DNA of 64,000 bases from an uncultured Acetatifactor sp. (GTDB lineage: Bacteria > Bacillota > Clostridia > Lachnospirales > Lachnospiraceae). The stretch spans positions 45,879 to 109,878 of the forward strand of contig CANQEH010000007.1 in NCBI GenBank assembly GCA_947594835.1. Direction: 5' to 3'. How positions within the stretch are numbered: position 1 is the stretch's first letter; each line of letters starts with the position of its first letter. The notes beneath the pieces are model-generated. The model was given only the letters and a program-made list of their open reading frames with translations, did not search any database and was not told the origin of the DNA. The translations under genes and the position numbers were made by a program. Shown here in pieces: positions 53,460-62,306 of this stretch.

Positions 53460-55019
53460 TCACATCATAGGGGCGATGATCCGCATGATCCTTCCCAGCA
53501 TCCGGTCTGTCAGCTTCAGCTTTTTATAATCTTCCGGCTGGATCTCCACACATTTTTTCAGCGTCTCCTGCATATCCTGCTCGATGGCGGCCACCTGGGA
53601 ACTGCGATACAGGATGGCGCCGCATTCAAAGTGATGGTAGAGGCTCCGATAGTCCAGATTTACGGTTCCCACCACCGCTTTCACGTCGTCGGAGACAAAC
53701 ACCTTGGCATGGACAAAGCCCGGCGCATACTCACAGATGCGCACCCCCGCCTCCAAAAGCTGGTTGTAATATGTCTTGGCCAATACAAAGGCATATTTTT
53801 TGTCGGGGATGTGGGGCATGATGATGACCACCTCCACCCCCCGCTTGGCCGCATAGGTCAGCGCGGTGATGAACTGATAGTCCAGGATCAGATAGGGCGT
53901 CATGATGTGCACATAGGTGTGGGCGGTGTTTAAGATATCCAGATACACCCGCTCCCCCACCCGCTCCGGCCCCAGGGGCGACACGCTGTAGGGAATTACA
54001 TATCCGTCGCTCGGCACCGAAAAGCCCTCCGGGCGCCTGTATCTTACATAGTCCTCCTGCGTCTTTTCCGACACATTCCACATCTCCAGGAACATATAGG
54101 TAAAGCGCTCCACCGCGTCCCCCGTCAGACGAAGGCCCGCGTCCTTCCAATGGCCGAAGCGCACCTTCTCGTTGATGTATTCGTCCGCCAGGTTGATGCC
54201 CCCCGTAAAGGCCACCTTGCCGTCCACCACCACAATCTTTCTGTGGTCGCGGTTGTTGAAGTGGGGGGAGAAGATGGGCTTCACCGGCGAAAACATCTTG
54301 CAGCGGATTCCCTCCGCCTCCAGCTCCTGCGGATAATAGCTGGGCAGATACCAGAGCGCACAGGTGCCGTCATACAGGAAGCGGACTTCCACACCCTCCT
54401 TCACCTTCTGCTTGAGAAGCTCTAAGATCACGCTCCACATACGGCCCTCGCTGACGATGAAAAACTCCAGGAAGACAAAATGCTCTGCCTGCCGGATGGC
54501 CTCCACGATATCGGGAAACTGCTGATCCCCCAGCGTGTAGTACTTGACCTGGGTCTTTTCATAGACCGGGCTGTTGTCCACCTGCCACAGATACCTGGCC
54601 AGCTGGCTCATGTGGGGATTTTCCTCCCGCAGACTGTCTCTGGTTTCCGGATCCGCCTTCACGTTCTGCCTGGTGTGCCCGGACAGCTCCTGCAGCTTCC
54701 GGTACATGACCTTTAACCCCGGCTGGGTGAGGATGGTCATATAAAAAATTGCGCCGAACACGGGAAAAATCGCGATGGGAAACATCCAGGACAGCTTCAT
54801 GTCCGGATTGCCCCCTGTGTTGTAGATATAGAGGATCGTCCCGGCGCTGATGGCCAGAAACAGCCCATAAAACAGAAAGCTGTAATTGCGCAGCAGCACA
54901 TACGCTACCCACAGGAGCAGAAACTGCGCCAGAAAGCCCACCAGCGTCATGGCGGTGCGCCCGTAGATGACGGACTTGATATTTGCCTTATTTCCTCTGT
55001 CTTTCTTCATTTCCACCAT
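53460..55019 (-). CDS. cls: Cardiolipin synthase
   Basis: A 519-residue phospholipase-D-superfamily enzyme making cardiolipin from two phosphatidylglycerols. Two N-terminal spans (about 20-70) precede two HKD motifs: HRKIVVVDGKVAFTGGINLA, and HAKVFVSDDVKAVVGTVNLD. It is membrane-bound. Start codons at 55019 (MVEMKK) and 55010 (MKK) are both possible. The leader carries a GCCGCC...GGCGGC-AGA hairpin. It is divergent from the EAL protein gene. Confidence 0.95.
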   Translation of the reverse strand: MVEMKKDRGNKANIKSVIYGRTAMTLVGFLAQFLLLWVAYVLLRNYSFLFYGLFLAISAGTILYIYNTGGNPDMKLSWMFPIAIFPVFGAIFYMTILTQPGLKVMYRKLQELSGHTRQNVKADPETRDSLREENPHMSQLARYLWQVDNSPVYEKTQVKYYTLGDQQFPDIVEAIRQAEHFVFLEFFIVSEGRMWSVILELLKQKVKEGVEVRFLYDGTCALWYLPSYYPQELEAEGIRCKMFSPVKPIFSPHFNNRDHRKIVVVDGKVAFTGGINLADEYINEKVRFGHWKDAGLRLTGDAVERFTYMFLEMWNVSEKTQEDYVRYRRPEGFSVPSDGYVIPYSVSPLGPERVGERVYLDILNTAHTYVHIMTPYLILDYQFITALTYAAKRGVEVVIIMPHIPDKKYAFVLAKTYYNQLLEAGVRICEYAPGFVHAKVFVSDDVKAVVGTVNLDYRSLYHHFECGAILYRSSQVAAIEQDMQETLKKCVEIQPEDYKKLKLTDRMLGRIMRIIAPMM

Positions 55020-55090
55020 TCCCCCATCTGCCGCCTCCCCGCTCTGTCCTGGGGCGGCCCAGTTTTCAAAATGTGTTTCTTCTCCCTTTT

Positions 55091-55118
55091 AATTTACCAA
55101 TTTTGCCAAAAAAGTCAA
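55091..55118 (-). promoter_or_regulatory. Promoter of cls
   Basis: TTGACT (55118-55113) and TAAATT (55096-55091) on the minus strand, 16-base spacer. Confidence 0.6.
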
Positions 55119-55125
55119 TGTAAGA

Positions 55126-55153
55126 TTGTATTTTGTAGAAAAAATAGTATAAT
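55126..55153 (+). promoter_or_regulatory. Promoter of the PAS-GGDEF-EAL gene
   Basis: TTGTAT (55126-55131) and TATAAT (55148-55153), 16-base spacer, 50 bases before the start codon; back to back with the cls promoter. Confidence 0.65.
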
Positions 55154-55202
55154 AAATAGGTAAACAGACTGAAAAAATTCTGACAGAAGGGAGTGACAGA
55201 TA

Positions 55203-56903
55203 TTGGATGACAAAAAAATACCCCCCCGTGAGATGTTCTGTGACATCGCCAGCTATTTTGACCCCTGTATGAACGACTTTCTGTTCGTGTACGACGTGGC
55301 AGACGATTTCTACCAGATCTCTCCCCGGGCAGTAGAGCGCTTCCGGCTGCCCGGCGCCCGCTTCCACGGGCTGGCCCGCCTTTGCCCCGGCTTTGTGCAT
55401 CCAGACGATGTCGGGATGCTGCAGGAGGATCTCGCCCTGATTGCTTCCGGCCAAAAGGATTACCATAACCTGGAATACCGCTGGATCGGCAGGGACGGCT
55501 CCCCGATCTGGATCAACTGCAAGGGACAGCTCTTACAGGACCCAGAGGGCGGGTCAAAGATCATGCTGGGCTGTATCAATGAGATCGGCAACAATCAGAA
55601 AGCGGACAATGTCAGCGGCCTGCTGGGCGAGTCCGCCCTGCACGACCAGTTCATGCAGCTTCTGCCCTCTCTGGAAGACGCCACCTTCCTGCGCATCGGC
55701 ATCGACGATTTCAAGGTGCTCAACGAGCGGCACGGCACAAAGTACGGCGACTACATCCTCCGGGAAATCGCCAGCCGCATCCAGCACTGCGCCGGCCCTT
55801 CGCAGTTCGTCTACCGGGTAGTCTCCGACGAATTTATGGTTCTCGATTTGTCCGGCGCGGACTTTCAGGCCATCAATCTGCTCTACCACCGCATCCGCTC
55901 TTCTGTGGACGAGCTGGTGGCAAAGGAGGAGTACCGGGCCCTCTACACCATCTCCGGCGGAATGGTCTCCCTAAAGGACGTGGACACCTCCGAGCAGGAT
56001 TACAACCGTTACAGCGAAGCCCTGCGTCTCTCGGAGTTTGCCCTGGCGGAGGCAAAGCTAAGGGGAAAGAACCAGCTGTACTATTTCCAGCCTGAGGATT
56101 ACGCCGCTTTCCTGCGCAGACGCTACATCCTGAGCAATCTGCGCAAGTCCATGAGCGACAACTTCCAGGGGTTCGACCTGCATTTCCAGCCCATCGTCAT
56201 GGCGGACGGGGAGTTTTTGTACGCCGCGGAGGCCCTGCTGCGCTATCGGACGCCCTCCGGGGAGATCATCACCCCCAAGGAGTTCATTCCCATCCTGGAA
56301 ACCAGCGGCCTCATCATCCCCGTGGGCAAATGGATCGTCCGCAACGCCCTGGAAATGTGCAGGCGCTGCCGGGAATTTTACCCTGAGTTTATGATATCCA
56401 TTAACTTTTCGTATATCCAGCTTTTGAAAAGCCCCGTGTACGAAAACCTGATGGACGCCCTGGCGCAAGCCAATCTGCCGCCCTCCAGCCTCATCGTGGA
56501 GCTGACGGAGAGCGGGCATCTGGAGAGCAGCGCTGCGATCCAGAACGTCTGGAAGAAGCTGCGCACCGCAGGCATCCACATCGCGCTGGACGATTTCGGC
56601 ACCGGATATTCCAACCTGATCAACATCGGCAACCTGAAGCCCGACATCGTGAAGGTGGATCGGAGCTTTACCGTCAAAGCCCTGCAACACGAGTATGAGT
56701 ACGAGCTGCTCACCCATATCATCCGCATGGTACACAGCATCGGCCTCAACCTGGTGATCGAGGGGATCGAAAACCGGGAGGAGTTACGGCAGATCACCGC
56801 CATGAACCCGGATTATATCCAGGGGTTTTATTACAGCAAACCCTGCCCCAGAGACGAGTTCCTCGACAAATACAAGCCCGGCGCTTCCCGCATCAGGCGC
56901 TGA
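55203..56903 (+). CDS. PAS-GGDEF(degenerate)-EAL c-di-GMP phosphodiesterase
   Basis: A 566-residue signalling protein. A PAS-like domain (about 25-130, DVADDFYQISPRAV, LEYRWIGRDGSPIWINCKGQ) is followed by a GGDEF-fold domain whose signature reads VVSDEF (206-211), so it probably lacks cyclase activity and may only sense GTP. The EAL domain (about 315-560) keeps the catalytic set: EALLR (343-347), the Asn of SINFS, ELTESG, LDDFGTGYSN, VKVD and EGIEN. It should hydrolyse c-di-GMP. There is no membrane span. The start is TTG, with GGGAG nine bases upstream and no better ATG. Confidence 0.92.
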   Translation: MDDKKIPPREMFCDIASYFDPCMNDFLFVYDVADDFYQISPRAVERFRLPGARFHGLARLCPGFVHPDDVGMLQEDLALIASGQKDYHNLEYRWIGRDGSPIWINCKGQLLQDPEGGSKIMLGCINEIGNNQKADNVSGLLGESALHDQFMQLLPSLEDATFLRIGIDDFKVLNERHGTKYGDYILREIASRIQHCAGPSQFVYRVVSDEFMVLDLSGADFQAINLLYHRIRSSVDELVAKEEYRALYTISGGMVSLKDVDTSEQDYNRYSEALRLSEFALAEAKLRGKNQLYYFQPEDYAAFLRRRYILSNLRKSMSDNFQGFDLHFQPIVMADGEFLYAAEALLRYRTPSGEIITPKEFIPILETSGLIIPVGKWIVRNALEMCRRCREFYPEFMISINFSYIQLLKSPVYENLMDALAQANLPPSSLIVELTESGHLESSAAIQNVWKKLRTAGIHIALDDFGTGYSNLINIGNLKPDIVKVDRSFTVKALQHEYEYELLTHIIRMVHSIGLNLVIEGIENREELRQITAMNPDYIQGFYYSKPCPRDEFLDKYKPGASRIRR

Positions 56904-56927
56904 CACAGACTGCCCAAGGAGGTTCCC

Positions 56928-59573
56928 ATGCAGCATACCGTCCAGGAAGCCACCGGCGCTTCCCTCCGCCCCAGCCATCTGGAAAAAAAGGCTCTTTATT
57001 CCATCACAGACTTTGGCGCCGCGCCGGAAGCTTCTCCCCTGGAGAATACATCCGCGATCAACCGCTGCCTTGAGCAGGCGGCTTTGTCCGGCGGGGGCAC
57101 CGTATCCGTCCCCGCCGGAACCTTTTTGTGCTACACCGTCCTGCTGCAGAGCAACGTAAACCTGTATCTGGAGGAGGGGGCGGTTCTGGCCGCCGCCAGA
57201 ACAGACATCCGGCAGGGATACCAGACACAGGAAGGGGAGGGCGGCAATTACTGCCCCCCGGAGGTCAATCCCTATGTGGGCCTGCAGGATCACGGGCACT
57301 CCTACTTTGCCAACAGCCTGTTATACGGGGCGGATCTGGAAAACATCATGATCTTTGGCAGGGGGCTTTTGACCGGAGGCCGCTTTGCCCCGGGGGATGG
57401 CCCCCTGGAATATGTCCTGTTGGGAGGGGATCCCGCCGAGCCTGGCAGGCGGCAGGATCCAGGCTACAGAGAGGAGTGGTTCGGCAACAAGGGGATTGCC
57501 CTGGTGCGCTGTAAAAACATCGTGTTAAAAGACTTCTCCGTGACCATCGGAGGGCATTTTGCCATCATCGCGGAGGGCTGTGAAAATCTGTATGCAGAGC
57601 ATCTTCTGGTAGACACCATCCGGGACGCCATTGACATCGACTGCTGCCGCCACGTCACCCTGCGCCATGTGGTCTGCAATTCCCTCACCGACGACGGGAT
57701 CTGTCTGAAGGCCTCCTTCGGCGCCGGACGGTTCCAGCCTCTGGAAAACGTTCTCATCGAGGACTGCACCGTCAGCGGCTATGACGCGGGGAGCGTCTAT
57801 GCCGGCGCTTACACCCGGGACAAGCTGGCCGCCCAGGACAGGTGCGGCCCCACAGGCCGCGTCAAGCTGGGCACGGAATCCACCTGCGGTTACAGGCAGG
57901 TGACCGTCCGCCGTGTACACTTTGAGCGCTCCAGGGGCTTTGCCCTGGAAGCGGTGGACTGCTCCCCCCTGCAGGACATCCTGATGGAGGACTGCACCAT
58001 GGACAATGTCTCCAGCTCTCCCATTTTCATCCGGGCCGGAGACAGGGGGCGCTTCCCCGTGACGGGCCACAGCCCCTCTGACGATTTCCCCGCAAAAGGG
58101 GATATCCGCCTGGAGCAGCCCCAGTGGGTGCTGCCCGCCGCAGAGGGTTACCTGACCTATCCCGCCAGACGCTATACCCCGCAGTACAACCGCACGAAAA
58201 CCGTGAGCATCGACGGCTGCTGCTCTTTCCAGATCGTCGACCCTAAGGAACCCCTTCGCAGCAATCCCGCCAATTACGTCCAGAGAGAGGGACATTTCTA
58301 TCCAAAGACCTGGAACGACGCGGCCCGCTGTTATGAGGCGGATCTCTCCCGCCAGATACCGGACGCTGAGCTTCCCCTGTATGCAAATGGCGTGGGCTGC
58401 GCGGACCTTGCCAAAGTAGAGGGCGTTTGCATCCGGAATGTCCGCATCACCAACGCAGACCCCAGATATCCCATCCTGCTGATGGGGCTGACGGACTCCC
58501 CGTTAAAGAACATCACCTTAGAGCACATCCAGGTGGAATACCGGGGCGGCCTCACCATGGAACAGGCGGTAGAGCAGCGGCAGCTGAACACCCGGTGGCA
58601 GTATACCCAGTTCCACGCAAAGGAGCAGGTACAGAACCTCCCCTGGCTGGTCAACACCTTTTTTGCCAAAAGCGAGGGGCTGCTGCCCCGGCTGGACTGG
58701 AATCCGGACACAGGCAGATGGAGGGAAGATCCCTACAACGTGCCGGAGCTTCCCGACGTCTATCCCGAGCCCAGCAACTGGGGCATCCTGCCCTCCTACG
58801 GCATCTTCGCCCGGCACATAGACGGGCTGCGCCTTGCGGACATCCGCATCACCTGCAAGACGCCGGACGCCCGCCATGTCTGCGTGCTGGATCACGCGGC
58901 GGACGTGCAGATCGAAGGCCTGAGCGCCCCTTGCGCCCCGGGCCTCTCCCCCGTGGCCTGCATCACCCACCATTACCGCAGGCACACGAACCGGGAGTAT
59001 GTGCCGCAGCAGCCCTATTTTACCACAAGCGTGACCGGGCTTACCTGGGCGCAGATCGCCGCCCCGGAGCAAACGCCCCCTGTGGCAGAGATCGAGGTCA
59101 ACGCCCCGGCGCCCGGGACGCCGCCCGACGGTCTCTATCCCTATCCCACCGTGCCCTGCCCGGAAAACGGCTATGTGTTCCGGGTGCCCACAGAGGAGTA
59201 TCCCCTGCCCCTTACGGTGCACCGCCCCTTCCTTTCCCTGGACGGGCCGGTAGTTCTCGCACCGGGACAGCCCTGCTCTTTCCGGCTTCCGGTGCGCAAT
59301 CCTGCCACCGACGTTTCCCAAAAGCAGGATGACGGCCGGATCTACAATGAGACGGTGCAGTGCGAGCCCAGCGTAAAGGGAGCCCGGGCAGCGCTGACCC
59401 TGTCCTGCGGCCCCCTTCCGGAAGGCGCCGCCTTCCTGCCCCAGGAGCGGCTCTTTACCTGGACGCCGTCGCCCTCCCAGGCAGGCCGCCATGAGATTTT
59501 ATTTTTCCTGGACGACGGCGTCTTAAAGGAGCGCTGCCCTGTTATCTTTTATGTCAGACAAAAGGAGACTTAA
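56928..59573 (+). CDS. GH28-type (polygalacturonase-like) glycoside hydrolase
   Basis: An 881-residue protein. Residues about 22-400 form a right-handed beta-helix beginning YSITDFGAAPE, with likely catalytic Asp residues in RDAIDIDCC and SLTDDGICLK and repeated LENVLIEDCTVSGYD-type coils. A second helical part (430-680) ends with NITLEHIQVEYRGGL. The C-terminal 200 residues include an Ig-like ending GAAFLPQERLFTWTPSPSQA. No signal peptide is present, so it acts inside the cell on imported oligomers, probably of galacturonic or related acids. AAGGAGG precedes the ATG. It is followed within two bases by the next gene. Confidence 0.85.
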   Translation: MQHTVQEATGASLRPSHLEKKALYSITDFGAAPEASPLENTSAINRCLEQAALSGGGTVSVPAGTFLCYTVLLQSNVNLYLEEGAVLAAARTDIRQGYQTQEGEGGNYCPPEVNPYVGLQDHGHSYFANSLLYGADLENIMIFGRGLLTGGRFAPGDGPLEYVLLGGDPAEPGRRQDPGYREEWFGNKGIALVRCKNIVLKDFSVTIGGHFAIIAEGCENLYAEHLLVDTIRDAIDIDCCRHVTLRHVVCNSLTDDGICLKASFGAGRFQPLENVLIEDCTVSGYDAGSVYAGAYTRDKLAAQDRCGPTGRVKLGTESTCGYRQVTVRRVHFERSRGFALEAVDCSPLQDILMEDCTMDNVSSSPIFIRAGDRGRFPVTGHSPSDDFPAKGDIRLEQPQWVLPAAEGYLTYPARRYTPQYNRTKTVSIDGCCSFQIVDPKEPLRSNPANYVQREGHFYPKTWNDAARCYEADLSRQIPDAELPLYANGVGCADLAKVEGVCIRNVRITNADPRYPILLMGLTDSPLKNITLEHIQVEYRGGLTMEQAVEQRQLNTRWQYTQFHAKEQVQNLPWLVNTFFAKSEGLLPRLDWNPDTGRWREDPYNVPELPDVYPEPSNWGILPSYGIFARHIDGLRLADIRITCKTPDARHVCVLDHAADVQIEGLSAPCAPGLSPVACITHHYRRHTNREYVPQQPYFTTSVTGLTWAQIAAPEQTPPVAEIEVNAPAPGTPPDGLYPYPTVPCPENGYVFRVPTEEYPLPLTVHRPFLSLDGPVVLAPGQPCSFRLPVRNPATDVSQKQDDGRIYNETVQCEPSVKGARAALTLSCGPLPEGAAFLPQERLFTWTPSPSQAGRHEILFFLDDGVLKERCPVIFYVRQKET

Positions 59574-59575
59574 CA

Positions 59576-60043
59576 ATGCCTTACGAAACCGATTATCCGC
59601 TTCTGTTGTCCCAGCTGGAGGCCCTGACTGCCACAGAGCGGGACACCATCGCCAATCTGGCCAACGCCTCCGCGGCCCTGTACTTAAACCTTCCGCAGCT
59701 GAACTGGGCGGGGTTTTATCTGGTGCGGGGAGGGGAGCTGGTTCTGGGGCCCTTCCAGGGAAAGCCCGCCTGCATCCGCATCGCCTTCGGAAAAGGGGTC
59801 TGCGGGACGGCAGCCGCCTCCGGGGCCACCCAGGTGGTGCCGGACGTCCATGCCTTTCCCGGCCACATCGCCTGTGACGGGGCCTCCCGCTCCGAGATCG
59901 TGATCCCTCTGTTCTGCGAAGGAGAGCTGAAGGCCGTGTTAGACCTGGACAGCCCGCTTCCCGACCGCTTTTCCCCCGCCGACCGGGCGGGTCTGGAGCA
60001 GTGCGCCGCCCTGCTGGAAAAGGCCTGCGACTGGAAGATCTGA
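59576..60043 (+). CDS. msrC: Free methionine-(R)-sulfoxide reductase, GAF domain
   Basis: A 155-residue GAF-domain enzyme that reduces free Met-R-sulfoxide. The three catalytic/resolving cysteines are Cys66, Cys76 and Cys100 (KPACIRIAFGKGVCGTAA; HIACDGASRSEIV), spaced 10 and 24 as in E. coli fRMsr (84, 94, 118). The order NWAGFYLV, GPFQGKPACI and VLDLDSP is typical. It starts two bases after the GH28 stop, so it is likely co-transcribed. Confidence 0.95.
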   Translation: MPYETDYPLLLSQLEALTATERDTIANLANASAALYLNLPQLNWAGFYLVRGGELVLGPFQGKPACIRIAFGKGVCGTAAASGATQVVPDVHAFPGHIACDGASRSEIVIPLFCEGELKAVLDLDSPLPDRFSPADRAGLEQCAALLEKACDWKI

Positions 60044-60063
60044 CTTTCGCCGGGCATCCGCGG

Positions 60064-62118
60064 TCACAGACACAGATGCCCCTCCATCCCTTCAAATTCT
60101 ATGCGCCGTTTTGTGCCGTCCCGCAGGGTCAGTACCAGGGGGCCGTACCCTCCCATGCCCTGCGGATCCGTATAGCGGACGCTCTCTAAGGGGAACAGTT
60201 CCTCCCGGGTAAAGTCCTGATGGCTCTCCCTGGTCAGCACCTGGGAGAGCAGAAGATACGGCCCATACCCGTACTGCTTTTCCCGCTCTGCCACCGCATA
60301 CACCACAATAGACTTTTCGGAGTCCGGGTTGGTTCCCCGGCTGTAAGCCAGCCGCAGTTCTTTCCAGCCGCCGCAGATGGTCATCGCCATCTGTTTCTCG
60401 CGGCCCTGGGAGTCCCATCCCTTTAAAATCACCGCCTTTGCGTCCCCTTCTTCCCGTTTTATGACCTCTGTCCCATTGTCGGGGAAACCGTAAGATCCCA
60501 GCGTCAGCTCCACCGGGCAGCGGTGCAGCCGAAGCTTATCCACCCGGAAGATCCCGCAGGGCACCACAAAATCCGCCAGGTTCACGGCCTGGATCCAATG
60601 GCTCTCCCGCTCCAGGCTGTAATCGAAAAACTGCCTGCGATAGAGCACCCCATCCCTCTGGCCCTGCCAGAAGGTGACGTTTGCCCGGGCATACTCCCCG
60701 GTGGAGAGATCCTTCAGCACATACTGCTGGGCCTCCGCCTGAGGGCAGGGAGAGGCTTCCCAGGGATATTTCGTATTGTAGTTTAACTTTGCATAATTCC
60801 ACATTCCATGGACGTCCCCGGGATGCTTTACCACCTTCCCGGTGCGCAGGATGGTCTCCCCGTTTTCCTGATGGTTGGAAAAACACAGCGCCGGGCCGTC
60901 CAGACAGGTGACCTTGACTTCCCGGGATTTTAATTTCTCCCAGGTGCCGTTGTTCTCCCGGGCGCTCCAGAAGGGATGCTCCTTCGGCAGATGGAGGCAG
61001 AGAAATGCCTTGCCCAGCCAAAGGGGAGATTCCGCACAGGAATAGCCCTGCACCAGAGGCGAAAACTGGCCGTAAAACCCAAGCGTTGGCACGCCCTGGG
61101 AGAAGACGTCCTCCCTGCCCAGAAACTGCATCAGAGAGCCGGAGCAGATGCGCCGGGCCAGCCCCGGATCCGCCTTCCCGCAGGCTAAGAGCAGATTGCC
61201 GTCAAAGGCGCTGGTGGAGGCATTGCGGTAAATATTGCTGCGCCCCCACATATTGGTCCAGCCGTCCCGGTCGAAAAAGTCGGCATAGGTTTCCATCAGC
61301 CGGTTGGAATGGCGCTCAAACTGCTCCGCCAGCCAGGGCTCTTCCCGGTAACCGTACCAGAGATTCCAGATCGGCGCGTACACATTAAAGGCCCAGCAGG
61401 AATAATAGTCGAAGGAGTGGCCGTCCCGGTACCATCCGTCCCCTGCATAGTAGTTTAAAATAGCCTGGGCGTGATCCCGCATCATGTCCCGCTGTATGGG
61501 ATACCCTTCCATGTGGAGGAAAGCCATGTCCAGCATATTGAACAGACGCCAGTTCTGCGGCACCGTGTTGGCATGGGCGTAGCCAGCCAGAAACGCGGCG
61601 ATCACATCCTTCTGCTCCCTGGTATAGGTGTCCCAGATCTGTTCCCTGCTGATCCAGAGGCAGATCGCCAGGGCAGACGTCTCCACTGTCTGCTGGAATG
61701 TCCGGAAGGGATCGGCGCATCCCGAAAGCGCCTGCTGATCCTCATAGGTGCCCACATAGAGCCTGTCCCCGGGGGTGCACACCCGTAGCACGTGGGATTT
61801 ATAATAGTCCGCTATGGAATATCCCGCCACCTCCAGATCCGGGATATTCTGCAGCATGGGAGCCGCGATAAAAAAAGAACGGGCCAGCCCCTCAAAGACC
61901 TCCGCGGTTTGCTGGGTCTTCTGCGCCTCCTGGCTGTCCGCCAGATGCGGGTAGGTGATCTCTGTCTCCGTCCGGGGCATCACCACCGGGTGGGAATCGT
62001 CCGGGATATTCCGAAAAATGCCCTCCAACAGATACCGCCCCGCCTCCAGCCAGCTCTCCCTGGTCAGGCCGGTGTAAGGACTTAACTCATAGTCTAAGGT
62101 TTTCGGGATGAATTTCAT
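60064..62118 (-). CDS. DUF2264 family protein (possible GH154-type enzyme)
   Basis: A 684-residue cytoplasmic protein. The N-terminal (alpha/alpha)-barrel-like half has LTRESWLEAGRYLLEGIFRN, NWRLFNMLDMAFLHMEGYP and DGWYRDGHSFDYYSCWAFNV, which are DUF2264 hallmarks. A beta-rich C-terminal half has DFVVPCGIFRVDKLRLHRC. DUF2264 has been linked to the beta-glucuronidase family GH154; this is from memory and unchecked. It is convergent with the msrC gene. Its leader has GCCGC...GCGGC-AGAGGAGG. The GH28 neighbour supports a role in uronic-acid glycan breakdown. Confidence 0.85.
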   Translation of the reverse strand: MKFIPKTLDYELSPYTGLTRESWLEAGRYLLEGIFRNIPDDSHPVVMPRTETEITYPHLADSQEAQKTQQTAEVFEGLARSFFIAAPMLQNIPDLEVAGYSIADYYKSHVLRVCTPGDRLYVGTYEDQQALSGCADPFRTFQQTVETSALAICLWISREQIWDTYTREQKDVIAAFLAGYAHANTVPQNWRLFNMLDMAFLHMEGYPIQRDMMRDHAQAILNYYAGDGWYRDGHSFDYYSCWAFNVYAPIWNLWYGYREEPWLAEQFERHSNRLMETYADFFDRDGWTNMWGRSNIYRNASTSAFDGNLLLACGKADPGLARRICSGSLMQFLGREDVFSQGVPTLGFYGQFSPLVQGYSCAESPLWLGKAFLCLHLPKEHPFWSARENNGTWEKLKSREVKVTCLDGPALCFSNHQENGETILRTGKVVKHPGDVHGMWNYAKLNYNTKYPWEASPCPQAEAQQYVLKDLSTGEYARANVTFWQGQRDGVLYRRQFFDYSLERESHWIQAVNLADFVVPCGIFRVDKLRLHRCPVELTLGSYGFPDNGTEVIKREEGDAKAVILKGWDSQGREKQMAMTICGGWKELRLAYSRGTNPDSEKSIVVYAVAEREKQYGYGPYLLLSQVLTRESHQDFTREELFPLESVRYTDPQGMGGYGPLVLTLRDGTKRRIEFEGMEGHLCL

Positions 62119-62306
62119 ATCGCTTTCTCCTCCTCTGCCGCGTTTGATTGAGCCAGGGCGGCGGCTGTATCACGTCCGGCCACGCCTCCTGGAAAATTGT
62201 CTTTCCACGGCGCAGCCCCGTCATAAGCTGATTATAAACGCCTGGGCCCTGTCAGTCAACGTGCGCCGCCAGGCCTGGGGACGGAACAGATCTGCATTTG
62301 AATGCT

